From NCBI GenBank assembly GCA_943787985.1, contig CALSOO010000006.1, positions 62,001-126,000 of the forward strand: DNA of 64,000 nt, given 5' to 3'. Made by a program: the position numbers and the translations under genes. Source of the stretch: an uncultured Paracoccaceae bacterium. Lineage in GTDB: Bacteria > Pseudomonadota > Alphaproteobacteria > Rhodobacterales > Rhodobacteraceae. A model generated the notes under the pieces. It worked only from the letters and a program-made list of their open reading frames with translations, was not told the origin of the DNA and made no database searches. This document shows positions 9,224 through 17,620 of the stretch, piece by piece. The number at the start of each line of letters is the position of its first letter. Position 1 is the first letter of the stretch.

Positions 9224-10465
9224 ATGGAGGTTATCGTCGCAGGGGCGGGGATTGTCGGGGTTTCGACGGCTATTTGGTTGCAGCGGGCAGGCCACACGGT
9301 GACGCTTGTGGACCGTGATGGGCCAGCATCCGGCACCAGCCACGGCAATGCAGGCGTTCTGGCCTCGGGATCGGTCATTCCTGTCACGACACCGGGGTTG
9401 ATGCGCCGCGCGCCGGGCATGTTGTTTGATCCCGACTCCCCGTTGTTTCTCAAGTGGTCCTATGTTCCCAAGCTGCTTTCGTTTTTGGTCCGTTACATGG
9501 GGTACGCCAATGATGCGCATGTCACCCGCTATTCCAAAGCCATGGCGGGATTGCTGCATGACAGTGTCGATCAACATCTGGCTTTGGCGCAGGGCACCGG
9601 AGCAGAGCGGTTTATCAGTCGCGAGGACTACTGTTTCGGTTATGCCAGTCAGGCAGCCTTTGAGGCGGACAGTTATGCGTGGCGCAAGCGTAGTGAGGTC
9701 GGGGTCAAATTCGAAACCGTGTCCGGGGCGCAATACCAGCGCGATGACCCCGCGTATGGCGACGCATTCCACACGGTTGTGCGCTGCCTTGAACATGGGC
9801 GTATCAGTGATCCGGGGGGCTATGTGCAGGCCTTGGCCGCGCATTTTGTGGATCAAGGCGGGACGTTGCAACTGACCCAGATCACCGACGTGGATGTCAG
9901 GGGCGGTGTCGTAGACGCGCTGCACACGGCTGACGGCCCCATGCGCGCGGACCACATCGTATTTGCAATGGGACCGTGGTCGAAAAAAATTGCCCACAAA
10001 CTGGGGGTCAAAGTGCCTTTCGAGAGTGAGCGGGGCTATCACATCGAGCTGATGAACCCGTCAAACAGCCCCAGGAATCCGATGATGGTGGCCTCTGGGA
10101 AATTCGTGGTCACCCCGATGGAGGGGCGCATCCGCGCTGCGGGCGTCATTGAATTTGGCGGGTTGGATGCCGCCCCCAGCCGCGCCCCGTTCGAGCTGTT
10201 GCGCAAACAACTGGCGCAGGTCTTGCCCGATGTGACCTATGACAGCGTTGTGGAATGGATGGGGCACCGCCCCGCACCCGCAGACAGCTTGCCATTGATC
10301 GGGGCAAATGACGGGAGCGCAAAAAGCTATTCGGCCTTCGGGCACCAACACGTCGGGTTGACAGGTGGCGCCAAAACGGGTCGGATTGTGGCAGACATGA
10401 TTTCGGGGCAACGTCCCAATATGGACATGTCCTCATTCGATCCAAAAAAATATGCCGCGCGCTAG
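9224..10465 (+). CDS. FAD-dependent D-amino-acid dehydrogenase family protein (DadA-like)
   Basis: Membrane-associated flavoenzyme of 413 residues that would oxidise a D-amino acid or related amine to the 2-oxo acid. The N-terminal Rossmann motif GAGIVGVSTAIWLQRAGH with the downstream acidic residue in LVDRDGPASGTSHGNAG matches the DAO/DadA family. The C-terminal FAD-contact region includes GHRPAPADSLPLIG and GHQHVGLTGGAKTG, also typical of DadA. It begins a co-directional run with a TRAP transporter, a racemase and a gamma-glutamyltransferase, 22 bases before the binding-protein gene. The context suggests a role in using an imported D-amino acid or proline-like compound; the substrate is not determinable here. 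Confidence 0.88.
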   Translation: MEVIVAGAGIVGVSTAIWLQRAGHTVTLVDRDGPASGTSHGNAGVLASGSVIPVTTPGLMRRAPGMLFDPDSPLFLKWSYVPKLLSFLVRYMGYANDAHVTRYSKAMAGLLHDSVDQHLALAQGTGAERFISREDYCFGYASQAAFEADSYAWRKRSEVGVKFETVSGAQYQRDDPAYGDAFHTVVRCLEHGRISDPGGYVQALAAHFVDQGGTLQLTQITDVDVRGGVVDALHTADGPMRADHIVFAMGPWSKKIAHKLGVKVPFESERGYHIELMNPSNSPRNPMMVASGKFVVTPMEGRIRAAGVIEFGGLDAAPSRAPFELLRKQLAQVLPDVTYDSVVEWMGHRPAPADSLPLIGANDGSAKSYSAFGHQHVGLTGGAKTGRIVADMISGQRPNMDMSSFDPKKYAAR

Positions 10466-10487
10466 GCGTGTGCACAGGGAGACCTAC

Positions 10488-11471
10488 ATGAACAATTTCA
10501 CAAAAATCGCCAGCACCGCTGTGGCAAGTGCCGTTTTGGCAACCACCGCCTTTGCTGATGGCCATGCCCAGAAATGGGACATGCCGATGGCCTACGCCGC
10601 GACGAACTTCCACTCCGAATTTGGCGTGGTTTTCGCGGACAAGGTGCGTGAATACACCGAAGGCGCAGTTGACATCACAGTGCACGCGGGGGGGTCGCTG
10701 TTTGGCGGTGGTGACATCAAACGCGCGATCCAGACGGGCCAGGTGCCAATCGGCGAACGGTTTATGTCCGCACACGCCAATGAGGCGCCGCTGCTGGGGT
10801 GGGACAACCTGCCCTTCATCGCCACAAGTTACGCGGACAACGCGAAATTGTGGGAAGCGGCCCGTGATACGGTCAACACACAACTCGCGGACCTGAACCT
10901 TGTTGCGCTCTACACCTGCCCATGGCCGGGCCAGGGCTTCTACTTCAACAAAGAAGTCGCGTCCTCTGCGGACACCCAAGGCATCAAATTCCGCTCTTAC
11001 AACTCTGCCACAGCGACCTTTGCCGAAGAGCTGGGCATGATCCCTGTCCAGATCGAAGCCGCAGAACTGTCCCAAGCCCTCGCCACAGGCGTGGCATCTG
11101 CATTCATCTCATCGGGGTCCACCGGGTATGACCGCAAGGTTTGGGAGCACCTGAGCCACTACTACAAAGTCAACGCATGGTTGCCGCGCAACTACGTGAT
11201 GGTGAACACACAAGCATGGGACGGCTTGGACGACGCAGCAAAAGCCGGCATTCAGAAAGCCGCTGACGAAACCGGAGCCGCCTGCGCGGCCAAGTCCGAA
11301 GAACTGGCGAATTTCTACTTTGACGAGCTGGAAAAGAACGGCATGACTGTTGAGGATGCAGGCCCTGATTTCCTTGCAGAGCTGAAAACAATCGGCGAGA
11401 AAATGACCGCCGAGTGGCTGGAAACAGCTGGCGCAGAAGGTCAGAAAATCCTCGACGCTTACAACAAATAA
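10488..11471 (+). CDS. TRAP transporter substrate-binding protein (DctP family)
   Basis: Periplasmic solute receptor of 327 residues. The start MNNFTKIASTAVASAVLATT is chosen because it gives a proper signal peptide and follows a GGGAGA site; an upstream in-frame ATG would overlap the dehydrogenase gene. The mature protein has the TRAP DctP layout, with the ligand-contacting Arg likely in GIKFRSYNSATATFAEELGM near residues 165-185, the position that anchors a carboxylate in characterised DctP proteins. It is followed by a terminator and then by the two membrane subunits. An organic or amino acid with a carboxylate is the likely ligand. Confidence 0.9.
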   Translation: MNNFTKIASTAVASAVLATTAFADGHAQKWDMPMAYAATNFHSEFGVVFADKVREYTEGAVDITVHAGGSLFGGGDIKRAIQTGQVPIGERFMSAHANEAPLLGWDNLPFIATSYADNAKLWEAARDTVNTQLADLNLVALYTCPWPGQGFYFNKEVASSADTQGIKFRSYNSATATFAEELGMIPVQIEAAELSQALATGVASAFISSGSTGYDRKVWEHLSHYYKVNAWLPRNYVMVNTQAWDGLDDAAKAGIQKAADETGAACAAKSEELANFYFDELEKNGMTVEDAGPDFLAELKTIGEKMTAEWLETAGAEGQKILDAYNK

Positions 11472-11480
11472 GCGATTTCT

Positions 11481-11508
11481 AGGCCAGTCTTTCGGGGCTG
11501 GCCTTTTT
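11481..11508 (+). terminator. Terminator or attenuator between TRAP receptor and membrane genes
   Basis: A stem AGGCCAG/CTGGCCT with an 11-base loop runs into five T residues, 9 bases after the receptor stop. Because dctQM follow in the same direction 40 bases later, partial termination here would give more receptor than membrane subunits. Confidence 0.7.
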
Positions 11509-11549
11509 CCTGTTTCTCCACATGTCAAACGTTTCAAAAGGAATGTGCA

Positions 11550-12242
11550 ATGCGTGACTGGTCGCCTGTCATGGGTCTGCCGCTGTGGGCATGGCTGTTT
11601 GTCTTGCCAAGTATTCTGGGGCTCATCTGCTTTGTCGCGGGCGGGCGTCTTGAACGCCCGTTGCGCCCAGTTTGGAAGGTTCTGGATAGCGTCTATCTGG
11701 CCTCCGGCGTGGTGTCGGCCTGTTTTATGGTGACGATCCTTTTGCTGATCGTGGCGCAGATGATTTCACGTTGGGTGGGCTACGCGTTGCCCGGCACCAC
11801 CGAATTTGCAGGCTACGCCATGGCTGCCACATCCTTTTTCGCGCTCAGTCATGCCATGACGCGCGGGGCACATATCCGCGTGTCCATCATCCTTAATTCC
11901 ACGCAGTTCACCAAGAAATGGCTTGATATTTTCGCCGTCTTCGGGGCTGCCGTGATCGCCACGTATTTCTCCCGCTACGCCGTGAAAGCCAACGGGTTTT
12001 CCGAGATGCTCAATGACCGGACCCAAGGGCAGGACCAGATCCCAGAGTGGGTCGTGGCCTTGTTCCGCCTTGATTTCGCTGGGGTCGCCGAGGGCAGTTC
12101 CAAGCTGGTCTACACCCCTGTCTGGATCCCGCAACTGGCTATGTCGATCGGGACGATCCTGTTGGCCATCGCCCTTTGGGACACGCTGTATCGTTTGCTG
12201 GTCACCGGCACCAACCCCATCGTTTCGGAGGCCGTCGAATGA
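11550..12242 (+). CDS. TRAP transporter small permease (DctQ family)
   Basis: Small membrane subunit of the TRAP transporter, 230 residues, with four to five hydrophobic segments. The family features are the motif region ISRWVGYALPGTTEFAGYAMAATSFF followed by AMTRGAHIRVSII, the conserved HI-R-V of DctQ. The protein is longer than the usual 160-180 residues because of an N-terminal extra hydrophobic segment and an extended periplasmic loop (around FSEMLNDRTQGQDQIPEW). The ribosome-binding site AAGGAA precedes the ATG. It overlaps dctM by 4 bases (ATGA). Confidence 0.9.
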   Translation: MRDWSPVMGLPLWAWLFVLPSILGLICFVAGGRLERPLRPVWKVLDSVYLASGVVSACFMVTILLLIVAQMISRWVGYALPGTTEFAGYAMAATSFFALSHAMTRGAHIRVSIILNSTQFTKKWLDIFAVFGAAVIATYFSRYAVKANGFSEMLNDRTQGQDQIPEWVVALFRLDFAGVAEGSSKLVYTPVWIPQLAMSIGTILLAIALWDTLYRLLVTGTNPIVSEAVE

Positions 12243-13537
12243 TCGAAGCATACGCCACAGTTGTTTTCCTGTTTGTCCTCTTTACGCTGCTGGGGTCGTC
12301 CATCTGGATCGGTCTGGCCCTGATGGGCGTCGCATGGGTGGGCATGGAATTGTTCACGGTCCGCCCCGCAGGGGACGCGATGATCACCACCATCTGGACA
12401 GGGGCGAGCAGTTGGACCCTGACCGCTTTGCCGCTGTTCATCTGGATGGGAGAAATCCTATATCGCACAAGGCTGTCCCAAGACATGTTTCGCGGGTTGG
12501 CCCCGTGGATGCGCCATTTGCCGGGCGGCTTGCTGCACACCAATATCGCAGGCTGCACCATTTTTGCGGCCGTGTCCGGTTCCTCCGCCGCGACCCTGAC
12601 GACGGTTGGCAAAATGTCGATCCCCGAGTTGCGCAAACGCGGCTACCCCGAATACATGATCGTGGGCACGCTCGCGGGGGCGGCGACTTTGGGGTTGATG
12701 ATCCCGCCGTCGCTCACCCTCATCGTGTACGGCGTGTCGATCAATGAAAGCATCATCAAGCTGTTCATGGCAGGCATCATTCCGGGCCTCGTTCTGGCGG
12801 CCCTGTTCATGTCCTACATCGTGGTATGGCACTATGTGAAACCCGATCAACGCCCTGAACCGGACCCGCCCATGAGCTTTGGAACCATGCTGGCCGAAAG
12901 CCGGTTCCTGATCCCTGTGCTGTGTCTGGTATTTGCGGTCATCGGGTCGATGTATTTTGGCTGGGCCACTGCAACCGAAGCCGCCGCCGTGGGGGTGATC
13001 GGGGCGCTGACACTGGCGATTTTCCAAGGGTCTTTGACGGCCTCGGCCTTTTTCGAGAGCCTTATGGGGGCCACGCGCACGTCTGCGATGATCGCGTTGA
13101 TCCTGATGGGGGCGGCGTTCTTGTCCCTGTCCATGGGGTTCACCGGATTGCCCCGCGCCTTGGCCGCGTGGATCGACGAGATGCAACTCTCCCCCATCAC
13201 CCTGATCGCGGCGCTGACGGTGTTCTACATCATCCTTGGCATGTTCCTCGATGGAATTTCATCGGTGGTGCTGACCATGGCGATTGTGGAACCGATGATC
13301 CGCCAAGCGGGCATCGACGTGATCTGGTTCGGGATTTTCATCGTGGTGGTCGTGGAAATGGCGCAGGTGACGCCGCCTATCGGGTTCAACCTGTTTGTGC
13401 TTCAGGGGATGACAAAACACGAGATCGGCTACATCTCGAAAGTGGCCCTGCCGATGGTGGGGTTGATGCTGTTGATGGTGGTTATTCTGGTGATCTGGCC
13501 GGGGCTGGCGACATGGTTGCCCAATAACATCCAATAG
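12239..13537 (+). CDS. TRAP transporter large permease (DctM family)
   Basis: The transport subunit of 432 residues with about 12 hydrophobic segments. It starts at the ATG overlapping the dctQ stop; the 21 additional codons of the open frame lie inside dctQ and are not credible. Family signatures include NIAGCTIFAAVSGSSAATLT near the first third (the Na+-binding hairpin region of DctM), PPSLTLIVYGVSINESI, and a second hairpin with TPPIGFNLFVLQGM near the C terminus. It works with the DctQ and DctP proteins encoded just upstream to drive Na+-coupled uptake. Confidence 0.95.
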   Translation: MIEAYATVVFLFVLFTLLGSSIWIGLALMGVAWVGMELFTVRPAGDAMITTIWTGASSWTLTALPLFIWMGEILYRTRLSQDMFRGLAPWMRHLPGGLLHTNIAGCTIFAAVSGSSAATLTTVGKMSIPELRKRGYPEYMIVGTLAGAATLGLMIPPSLTLIVYGVSINESIIKLFMAGIIPGLVLAALFMSYIVVWHYVKPDQRPEPDPPMSFGTMLAESRFLIPVLCLVFAVIGSMYFGWATATEAAAVGVIGALTLAIFQGSLTASAFFESLMGATRTSAMIALILMGAAFLSLSMGFTGLPRALAAWIDEMQLSPITLIAALTVFYIILGMFLDGISSVVLTMAIVEPMIRQAGIDVIWFGIFIVVVVEMAQVTPPIGFNLFVLQGMTKHEIGYISKVALPMVGLMLLMVVILVIWPGLATWLPNNIQ

Positions 13538-13539
13538 CG

Positions 13540-14217
13540 ATGCGTCCCGCGGTCACGGTCTTGCAACTCGACACGTATTTCCCGCGCATTGCAGGGGATG
13601 TGGGCAGTCCCGACAGCTACCGATGCGATGTGGAGATCATGCGCGTCCCTCTCGCCACCGTTGCGGGTGTTGTCAGTGCACGCCCTGACCTGATCGACAT
13701 CACTCCGTTCGAGAGGGCCTTGGAGGCAGCGTGTGGCGAGGTAATCGTGACCTCCTGCGGGTTCCTGTCCTATTGGCAAACCCACCTGCAATCCTTGACC
13801 AAGCGTCCTTTTATCAGCTCTGCCCTGACGGCATTGGATGGGCTCGGGCAGGTCTGCACCCCCGAGAGCCTCATGATCGTGACCTTTGATGCACACCGCC
13901 TGACGCCTTTGCATCTGGGGGGGCACCATGAATTCTCCAAGAGCATCGTGGGCCTGCCGGCGCAGGCGCATCTCCGACAGGTGATTGAAGGGGACTTGGC
14001 AAGGCTCGACGCCGCAAAAGCCAGTGCAGAGCTTTGCGATCTGATCGCCCGACATCAAACACCTGCGCACAAACACATCCTGTTTGAATGCACCAATCTG
14101 CCGCCCTATGCGCAGGCGGTGCAAGAGGCGACAGGGTTGGCCGTGACGGATATCCTGACCCAAATCGAAGCGGCGCGGCGGGGCACGATCCGCCGGTCAG
14201 GCGACGCGCCGGATTGA
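13540..14217 (+). CDS. Aspartate/glutamate racemase family protein
   Basis: Cytoplasmic protein of 225 residues. Two Cys residues in the positions used by cofactor-independent Asp/Glu/hydantoin racemases are visible: VTSCGFLSYW (about residue 72) and LFECTNLPPYA (about residue 183). Each half carries one, as in the pseudo-dimeric fold in which one deprotonates and the other reprotonates C-alpha. The gene begins 3 bases after dctM and is therefore in the TRAP operon. Together with the DadA-like dehydrogenase it suggests handling of both D and L forms of an acidic or gamma-glutamyl substrate. The exact substrate is inference only. Confidence 0.8.
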   Translation: MRPAVTVLQLDTYFPRIAGDVGSPDSYRCDVEIMRVPLATVAGVVSARPDLIDITPFERALEAACGEVIVTSCGFLSYWQTHLQSLTKRPFISSALTALDGLGQVCTPESLMIVTFDAHRLTPLHLGGHHEFSKSIVGLPAQAHLRQVIEGDLARLDAAKASAELCDLIARHQTPAHKHILFECTNLPPYAQAVQEATGLAVTDILTQIEAARRGTIRRSGDAPD

Positions 14218-14271
14218 AACCTGTGACGGCCTGCGCCATCACTATACAAACACCCAAAAGGAGCCTTCCCG

Positions 14272-15864
14272 ATGCGTAACCTAGAACGGCCCGGACGCTC
14301 GCCGGTTCACGCCCCGCACGGCATGGCCGCCACCTCCCATCCATTGGCCAGCCAAGCGGCGCTCGACATGCTCAAGGCGGGGGGAAACGCCATGGACGGG
14401 GCGATTGCGGCGGTGGCGGTGCAATGCGTGACAGAGCCGGGATCAACAGGGATCGGCGGGGATTGTTTCTGCCTCTATGCGCCGGAGGGCGGGAGTGACG
14501 TGATCGGGTTCAACGGATCAGGGCGCGCCCCTGCGGCGGCCAGCATCGGTTACTATCAGAACCAGGGGATCACCAAGTTCCCGCGCATGTCGCCGCACGC
14601 AGTGACCATCCCGGGGGCGATTGACGGCTGGACGCAGCTGCACGCGGATCACGGGCGGATGCCGCTTTCGGACGTCCTCGCCCCCGCCATCAGCTATGCG
14701 CGCAACGGCTATCCGCTGTCCTCTCGCGTCGCCTCGGACTTTGCCGCCTGCGCACCCTTGCTGCGCGGAGATGAAAACTCCGCACGAATTTTCCTGCCCA
14801 ACGGGGAGCCACCCAAAGTCGGGCAAATGCACCACCAAAAGGAACTGGCGCACACGCTCGAAGCCATTGCCACCCACGGGCGCGCCGCCTTTTACGAGGG
14901 GGAGATCGCCCAAGACATGGTGGACTATTTGCGGGCCAAAGGCGGGCTGCACACGATGGCCGACTTCGCGGCAACCAAAGGGGAATACGTTACGCCCATC
15001 CGCACTGATTTTCGGGGCTACACAGTGCATGAATGCCCGCCCAACGGTCAGGGGGTGATCGCGCTTTTGCTGCTCAATATGTTCTCGAAACTCGACGTTC
15101 TGGAGGGGCCGATCACCACCGACAGGCTGCACCAAGAGCTCGAAGCCTGCCGCCTCGCGTACCGCGCGCGAAACCTTTATGTGGCGGATCCCGCCTTTGG
15201 CGATGTGCCTGTGCAAGAGTTGCTGTCGCAGGATTACGCCCAACGCTTGGTCGAGGCGATCAACATGAACAAGGCCCAAGAGCCACCGGCCGACATCCCG
15301 CTCACCCGCCACCATGACACCGTGTACCTGAGCGTCGTGGACAAGGACCGCAACGCCTGCAGCTTTATCAACACGCTGTATATGGGGTGGGGATCAGGGC
15401 TGACAGCACCAAAATCGGGCGTGGTGCTGCAAAACCGCGGGGACGGCTTTTCCCTTGTCGAAGGGCACCCAAATTGCATCGCCGGGGGCAAACGGCCTTT
15501 GCACACGATCATCCCCGCAATGCTGACCAAGGCAGGACGCGCAATTATGCCGTTCGGGGTCATGGGGGGGCATTATCAGGCCTTTGGGCATTTGCAGTTT
15601 CTGACGCGACTGCTGGACTACGGTATGGACATCCAGGAGGCGATGGATGCCCCCCGCGTGATGGTCGACCCTGATGACGACATGGTCGAAATCGAAGGCA
15701 CAGTGCCTGCGCAGGTTCAGGCAGAGCTTGCTGCGCGCGGGCATCGCCTAAAATCTCCCGAACGGCCGATCGGGGGCAGTCAGGGCATCTGGATTGACTG
15801 GGACGAAGGCGTGCTGACCGGAGGATCAGACCCGCGCAAAGACGGCGCCGCGATGGGGTATTGA
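14272..15864 (+). CDS. Gamma-glutamyltransferase family protein
   Basis: Ntn-hydrolase of 530 residues that would cleave gamma-glutamyl amides such as glutathione, or a related acylated substrate. N-terminal features include HPLASQAALDMLKAGGNAMD and GSTGIGGDCFCLYA, where the Arg-containing loop contacts glutamate in the family. The autoprocessing Thr is in HHDTVYLSVVDKDRNA near residue 346, followed by GWGSGLTAPKSGVVLQNRG. No signal peptide is visible, unlike periplasmic GGT of enteric bacteria, so it probably acts in the cytoplasm after TRAP uptake. The start is supported by AAGGAG. It closes the operon begun by the DadA-like gene. Confidence 0.9.
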   Translation: MRNLERPGRSPVHAPHGMAATSHPLASQAALDMLKAGGNAMDGAIAAVAVQCVTEPGSTGIGGDCFCLYAPEGGSDVIGFNGSGRAPAAASIGYYQNQGITKFPRMSPHAVTIPGAIDGWTQLHADHGRMPLSDVLAPAISYARNGYPLSSRVASDFAACAPLLRGDENSARIFLPNGEPPKVGQMHHQKELAHTLEAIATHGRAAFYEGEIAQDMVDYLRAKGGLHTMADFAATKGEYVTPIRTDFRGYTVHECPPNGQGVIALLLLNMFSKLDVLEGPITTDRLHQELEACRLAYRARNLYVADPAFGDVPVQELLSQDYAQRLVEAINMNKAQEPPADIPLTRHHDTVYLSVVDKDRNACSFINTLYMGWGSGLTAPKSGVVLQNRGDGFSLVEGHPNCIAGGKRPLHTIIPAMLTKAGRAIMPFGVMGGHYQAFGHLQFLTRLLDYGMDIQEAMDAPRVMVDPDDDMVEIEGTVPAQVQAELAARGHRLKSPERPIGGSQGIWIDWDEGVLTGGSDPRKDGAAMGY

Positions 15865-15869
15865 GGGGA

Positions 15870-16544
15870 ATGTTCACGCGCTACGCTGTTTTTTACACCT
15901 GTGACCCTGCCAGCGATCTGGGGGCGTTCGGCGCTGCCTGGCTCGGTTGGGACAGTGCGACAGGCACGCAAGTGCCGCGTCCGGTTGTGCAGGGCGTGGA
16001 CGTTGGAAGCGTCACCAAAGCTCCGCACAAATACGGGTTTCATGGCACCATCAAAGCACCGTTTCGATTGGGACCGGATACGTCTGAAGCCGCGCTAGAA
16101 GCTGCGTTTGTGAAAACCTGCGCCCGTTTGGACGCTTGCCCGTTGCAGGGTCTGCACCTTGCGCAATTGGGGCGGTTTTGGGCTTTGGTTCCAGATGGGG
16201 ACAACGCTGCTTTGCAGGGTTTCTCGGGACATGTGGTTGAAACACTGGACGGGTACCGCGCACCCTTGACCGCGCAAGAGATCGCAAAACGCAATCCGGA
16301 ACGGCTCACGGATCGCCAACGTGCACATCTGGAACAATGGGGCTATCCCTTTGTGAAACAAGACTTCCGGTTCCACATGACCCTGACAGACCGGTTGCCC
16401 AAGGACCAAAGCCCCCCTGTTCAAAATGCGCTGCAACAGCTTTTGGCGCACACAGCGATGCCATCGCACATAGAGGCGCTCACCTTGATGGGAGAAGGGG
16501 CCGAAGGGCGGTTCCACCAAATCAAAAGATGCGCGTTGGGCTAA
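15870..16544 (+). CDS. DUF1045 protein, 2H phosphoesterase-like
   Basis: Protein of 224 residues with two HxT/S-type motifs, HGTIKAPF near residue 53 and FHMTLTDRLP near residue 168, as in the 2H phosphoesterase superfamily. This matches the DUF1045 family often found near phosphonate-metabolism genes and annotated as a putative phosphonate metabolism protein, although no phn gene is present here. The ATG at 15870 is preferred over TTG 15861 because a GAGGGG site precedes it. It follows the gamma-glutamyltransferase stop by 5 bases and may be co-transcribed with it. Confidence 0.8.
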   Translation: MFTRYAVFYTCDPASDLGAFGAAWLGWDSATGTQVPRPVVQGVDVGSVTKAPHKYGFHGTIKAPFRLGPDTSEAALEAAFVKTCARLDACPLQGLHLAQLGRFWALVPDGDNAALQGFSGHVVETLDGYRAPLTAQEIAKRNPERLTDRQRAHLEQWGYPFVKQDFRFHMTLTDRLPKDQSPPVQNALQQLLAHTAMPSHIEALTLMGEGAEGRFHQIKRCALG

Positions 16545-16547
16545 GCG

Positions 16548-17546
16548 CTATCGGCGCTGTTTCGGCGGCGGCTGTAGGCCGAGGATACGTTTGATCTTGC
16601 GAAGGATGCGGCGATACATCGGCATTGGCGGGGGCGGCGGACGCTTTGGCGCGCGCTTAGGACCTGCTTTTTTGGCTGAATTTGCCTTGGCCTGATGCCG
16701 CTTCATGGCGTCTGCATTGGCAAAGCGTTTGGGCGGTTTGGCCTTGGGGTTCGGGGCAGGTTTGCGTTTCGCACCTGCGGGCGGTTTGCCCCCCTTGGCG
16801 CCTTTGGGGGCAGGGCGCGGCCCCTCGCGGACCCACTTGGGGCGCTCGATGTCATCCAGTGTCGTGCGGATCAGATTGTGCTGCGACGGCTTGAACCGTT
16901 TGAGGACTTCCGAGGTGTTTCGCTTCAGCGTCTGGGGCACAAACTCATGCGGGGACAAGCCAAGGAAGGCCGCAATCCTGTTGGGCCCGTCTTTCATCAA
17001 GTCTTTGTAATCAATGAAAATCACGTCGCCGCGCATCTTCGCCCTGTATCGGTCAAACCACCCTTGGCGGGTTTTGACGAAGGTGCGAAAACGGTCTGGA
17101 TTGAAATGCGCGCGGGGCGGTGCGCTTGGGTCGATGAACAACTCGGGGCGATTTCTGGACATGTTCGCCAAGCGCTCCGAGGAATATCCCGCCAATTCGT
17201 TCTGACGGCGCAGGATAATTTTCTTAATTGAGGGGTCTGCCACAAGCGCATCCACCAGCGCAGTGCGGGCTGGATCGCCATTGTGCCAAATCTTGAACCC
17301 CACAGCTTTCGGGCCGTGGCTGAAGTCCAGAACGTCGTGGCAAAACGCCAGCGGATCGGCCTCCACCTTGCTCAAATCCAACGCGGCGGCGGCTTCGGGG
17401 CGCAGACCGGACGCATGGCGCGCATTTCTGAACAAAGGCAAACCATGGCAGCACACATCGGGATGGGTGTTGAGCATGCGCGTCAGCGCAGTAAAGCCGG
17501 AACGAGGCGCAGACAGAATGATGAATTTGGTTTTGACTTCAGCCAT
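16548..17546 (-). CDS. Sulfotransferase family protein with Lys/Pro-rich C-terminal tail
   Basis: Protein of 332 residues. The N-terminal strand-loop SAPRSGFTALTRMLNTHP fits the 5'-phosphosulfate-binding loop of PAPS-dependent sulfotransferases, and DPSIKKIILRRQNELAGYSS fits the 3'-phosphate-binding region. The ATG at 17546 is chosen over a TTG three codons upstream because GGGAGGG lies at a good spacing. The last 90 residues are dominated by Lys, Pro and Ala and end in a basic amphipathic stretch (MYRRILRKIKRILGLQ) that could bind membranes or nucleic acid. This tail is absent from the neighbouring paralogue. Substrate unknown. Confidence 0.78.
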   Translation of the reverse strand: MAEVKTKFIILSAPRSGFTALTRMLNTHPDVCCHGLPLFRNARHASGLRPEAAAALDLSKVEADPLAFCHDVLDFSHGPKAVGFKIWHNGDPARTALVDALVADPSIKKIILRRQNELAGYSSERLANMSRNRPELFIDPSAPPRAHFNPDRFRTFVKTRQGWFDRYRAKMRGDVIFIDYKDLMKDGPNRIAAFLGLSPHEFVPQTLKRNTSEVLKRFKPSQHNLIRTTLDDIERPKWVREGPRPAPKGAKGGKPPAGAKRKPAPNPKAKPPKRFANADAMKRHQAKANSAKKAGPKRAPKRPPPPPMPMYRRILRKIKRILGLQPPPKQRR

Positions 17547-17620
17547 TTGGGTCAACCCTCCCGATAGAATTACAAATACAAACTGTGCTTTATCGGGCCC
17601 GCAAGTTCAACCAGCGCCGG

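Noticed and set aside
8958..9302. 114-residue plus-strand open frame before the DadA-like gene
   Set aside because: No ribosome-binding site, overlaps the dehydrogenase start and has no recognisable content.
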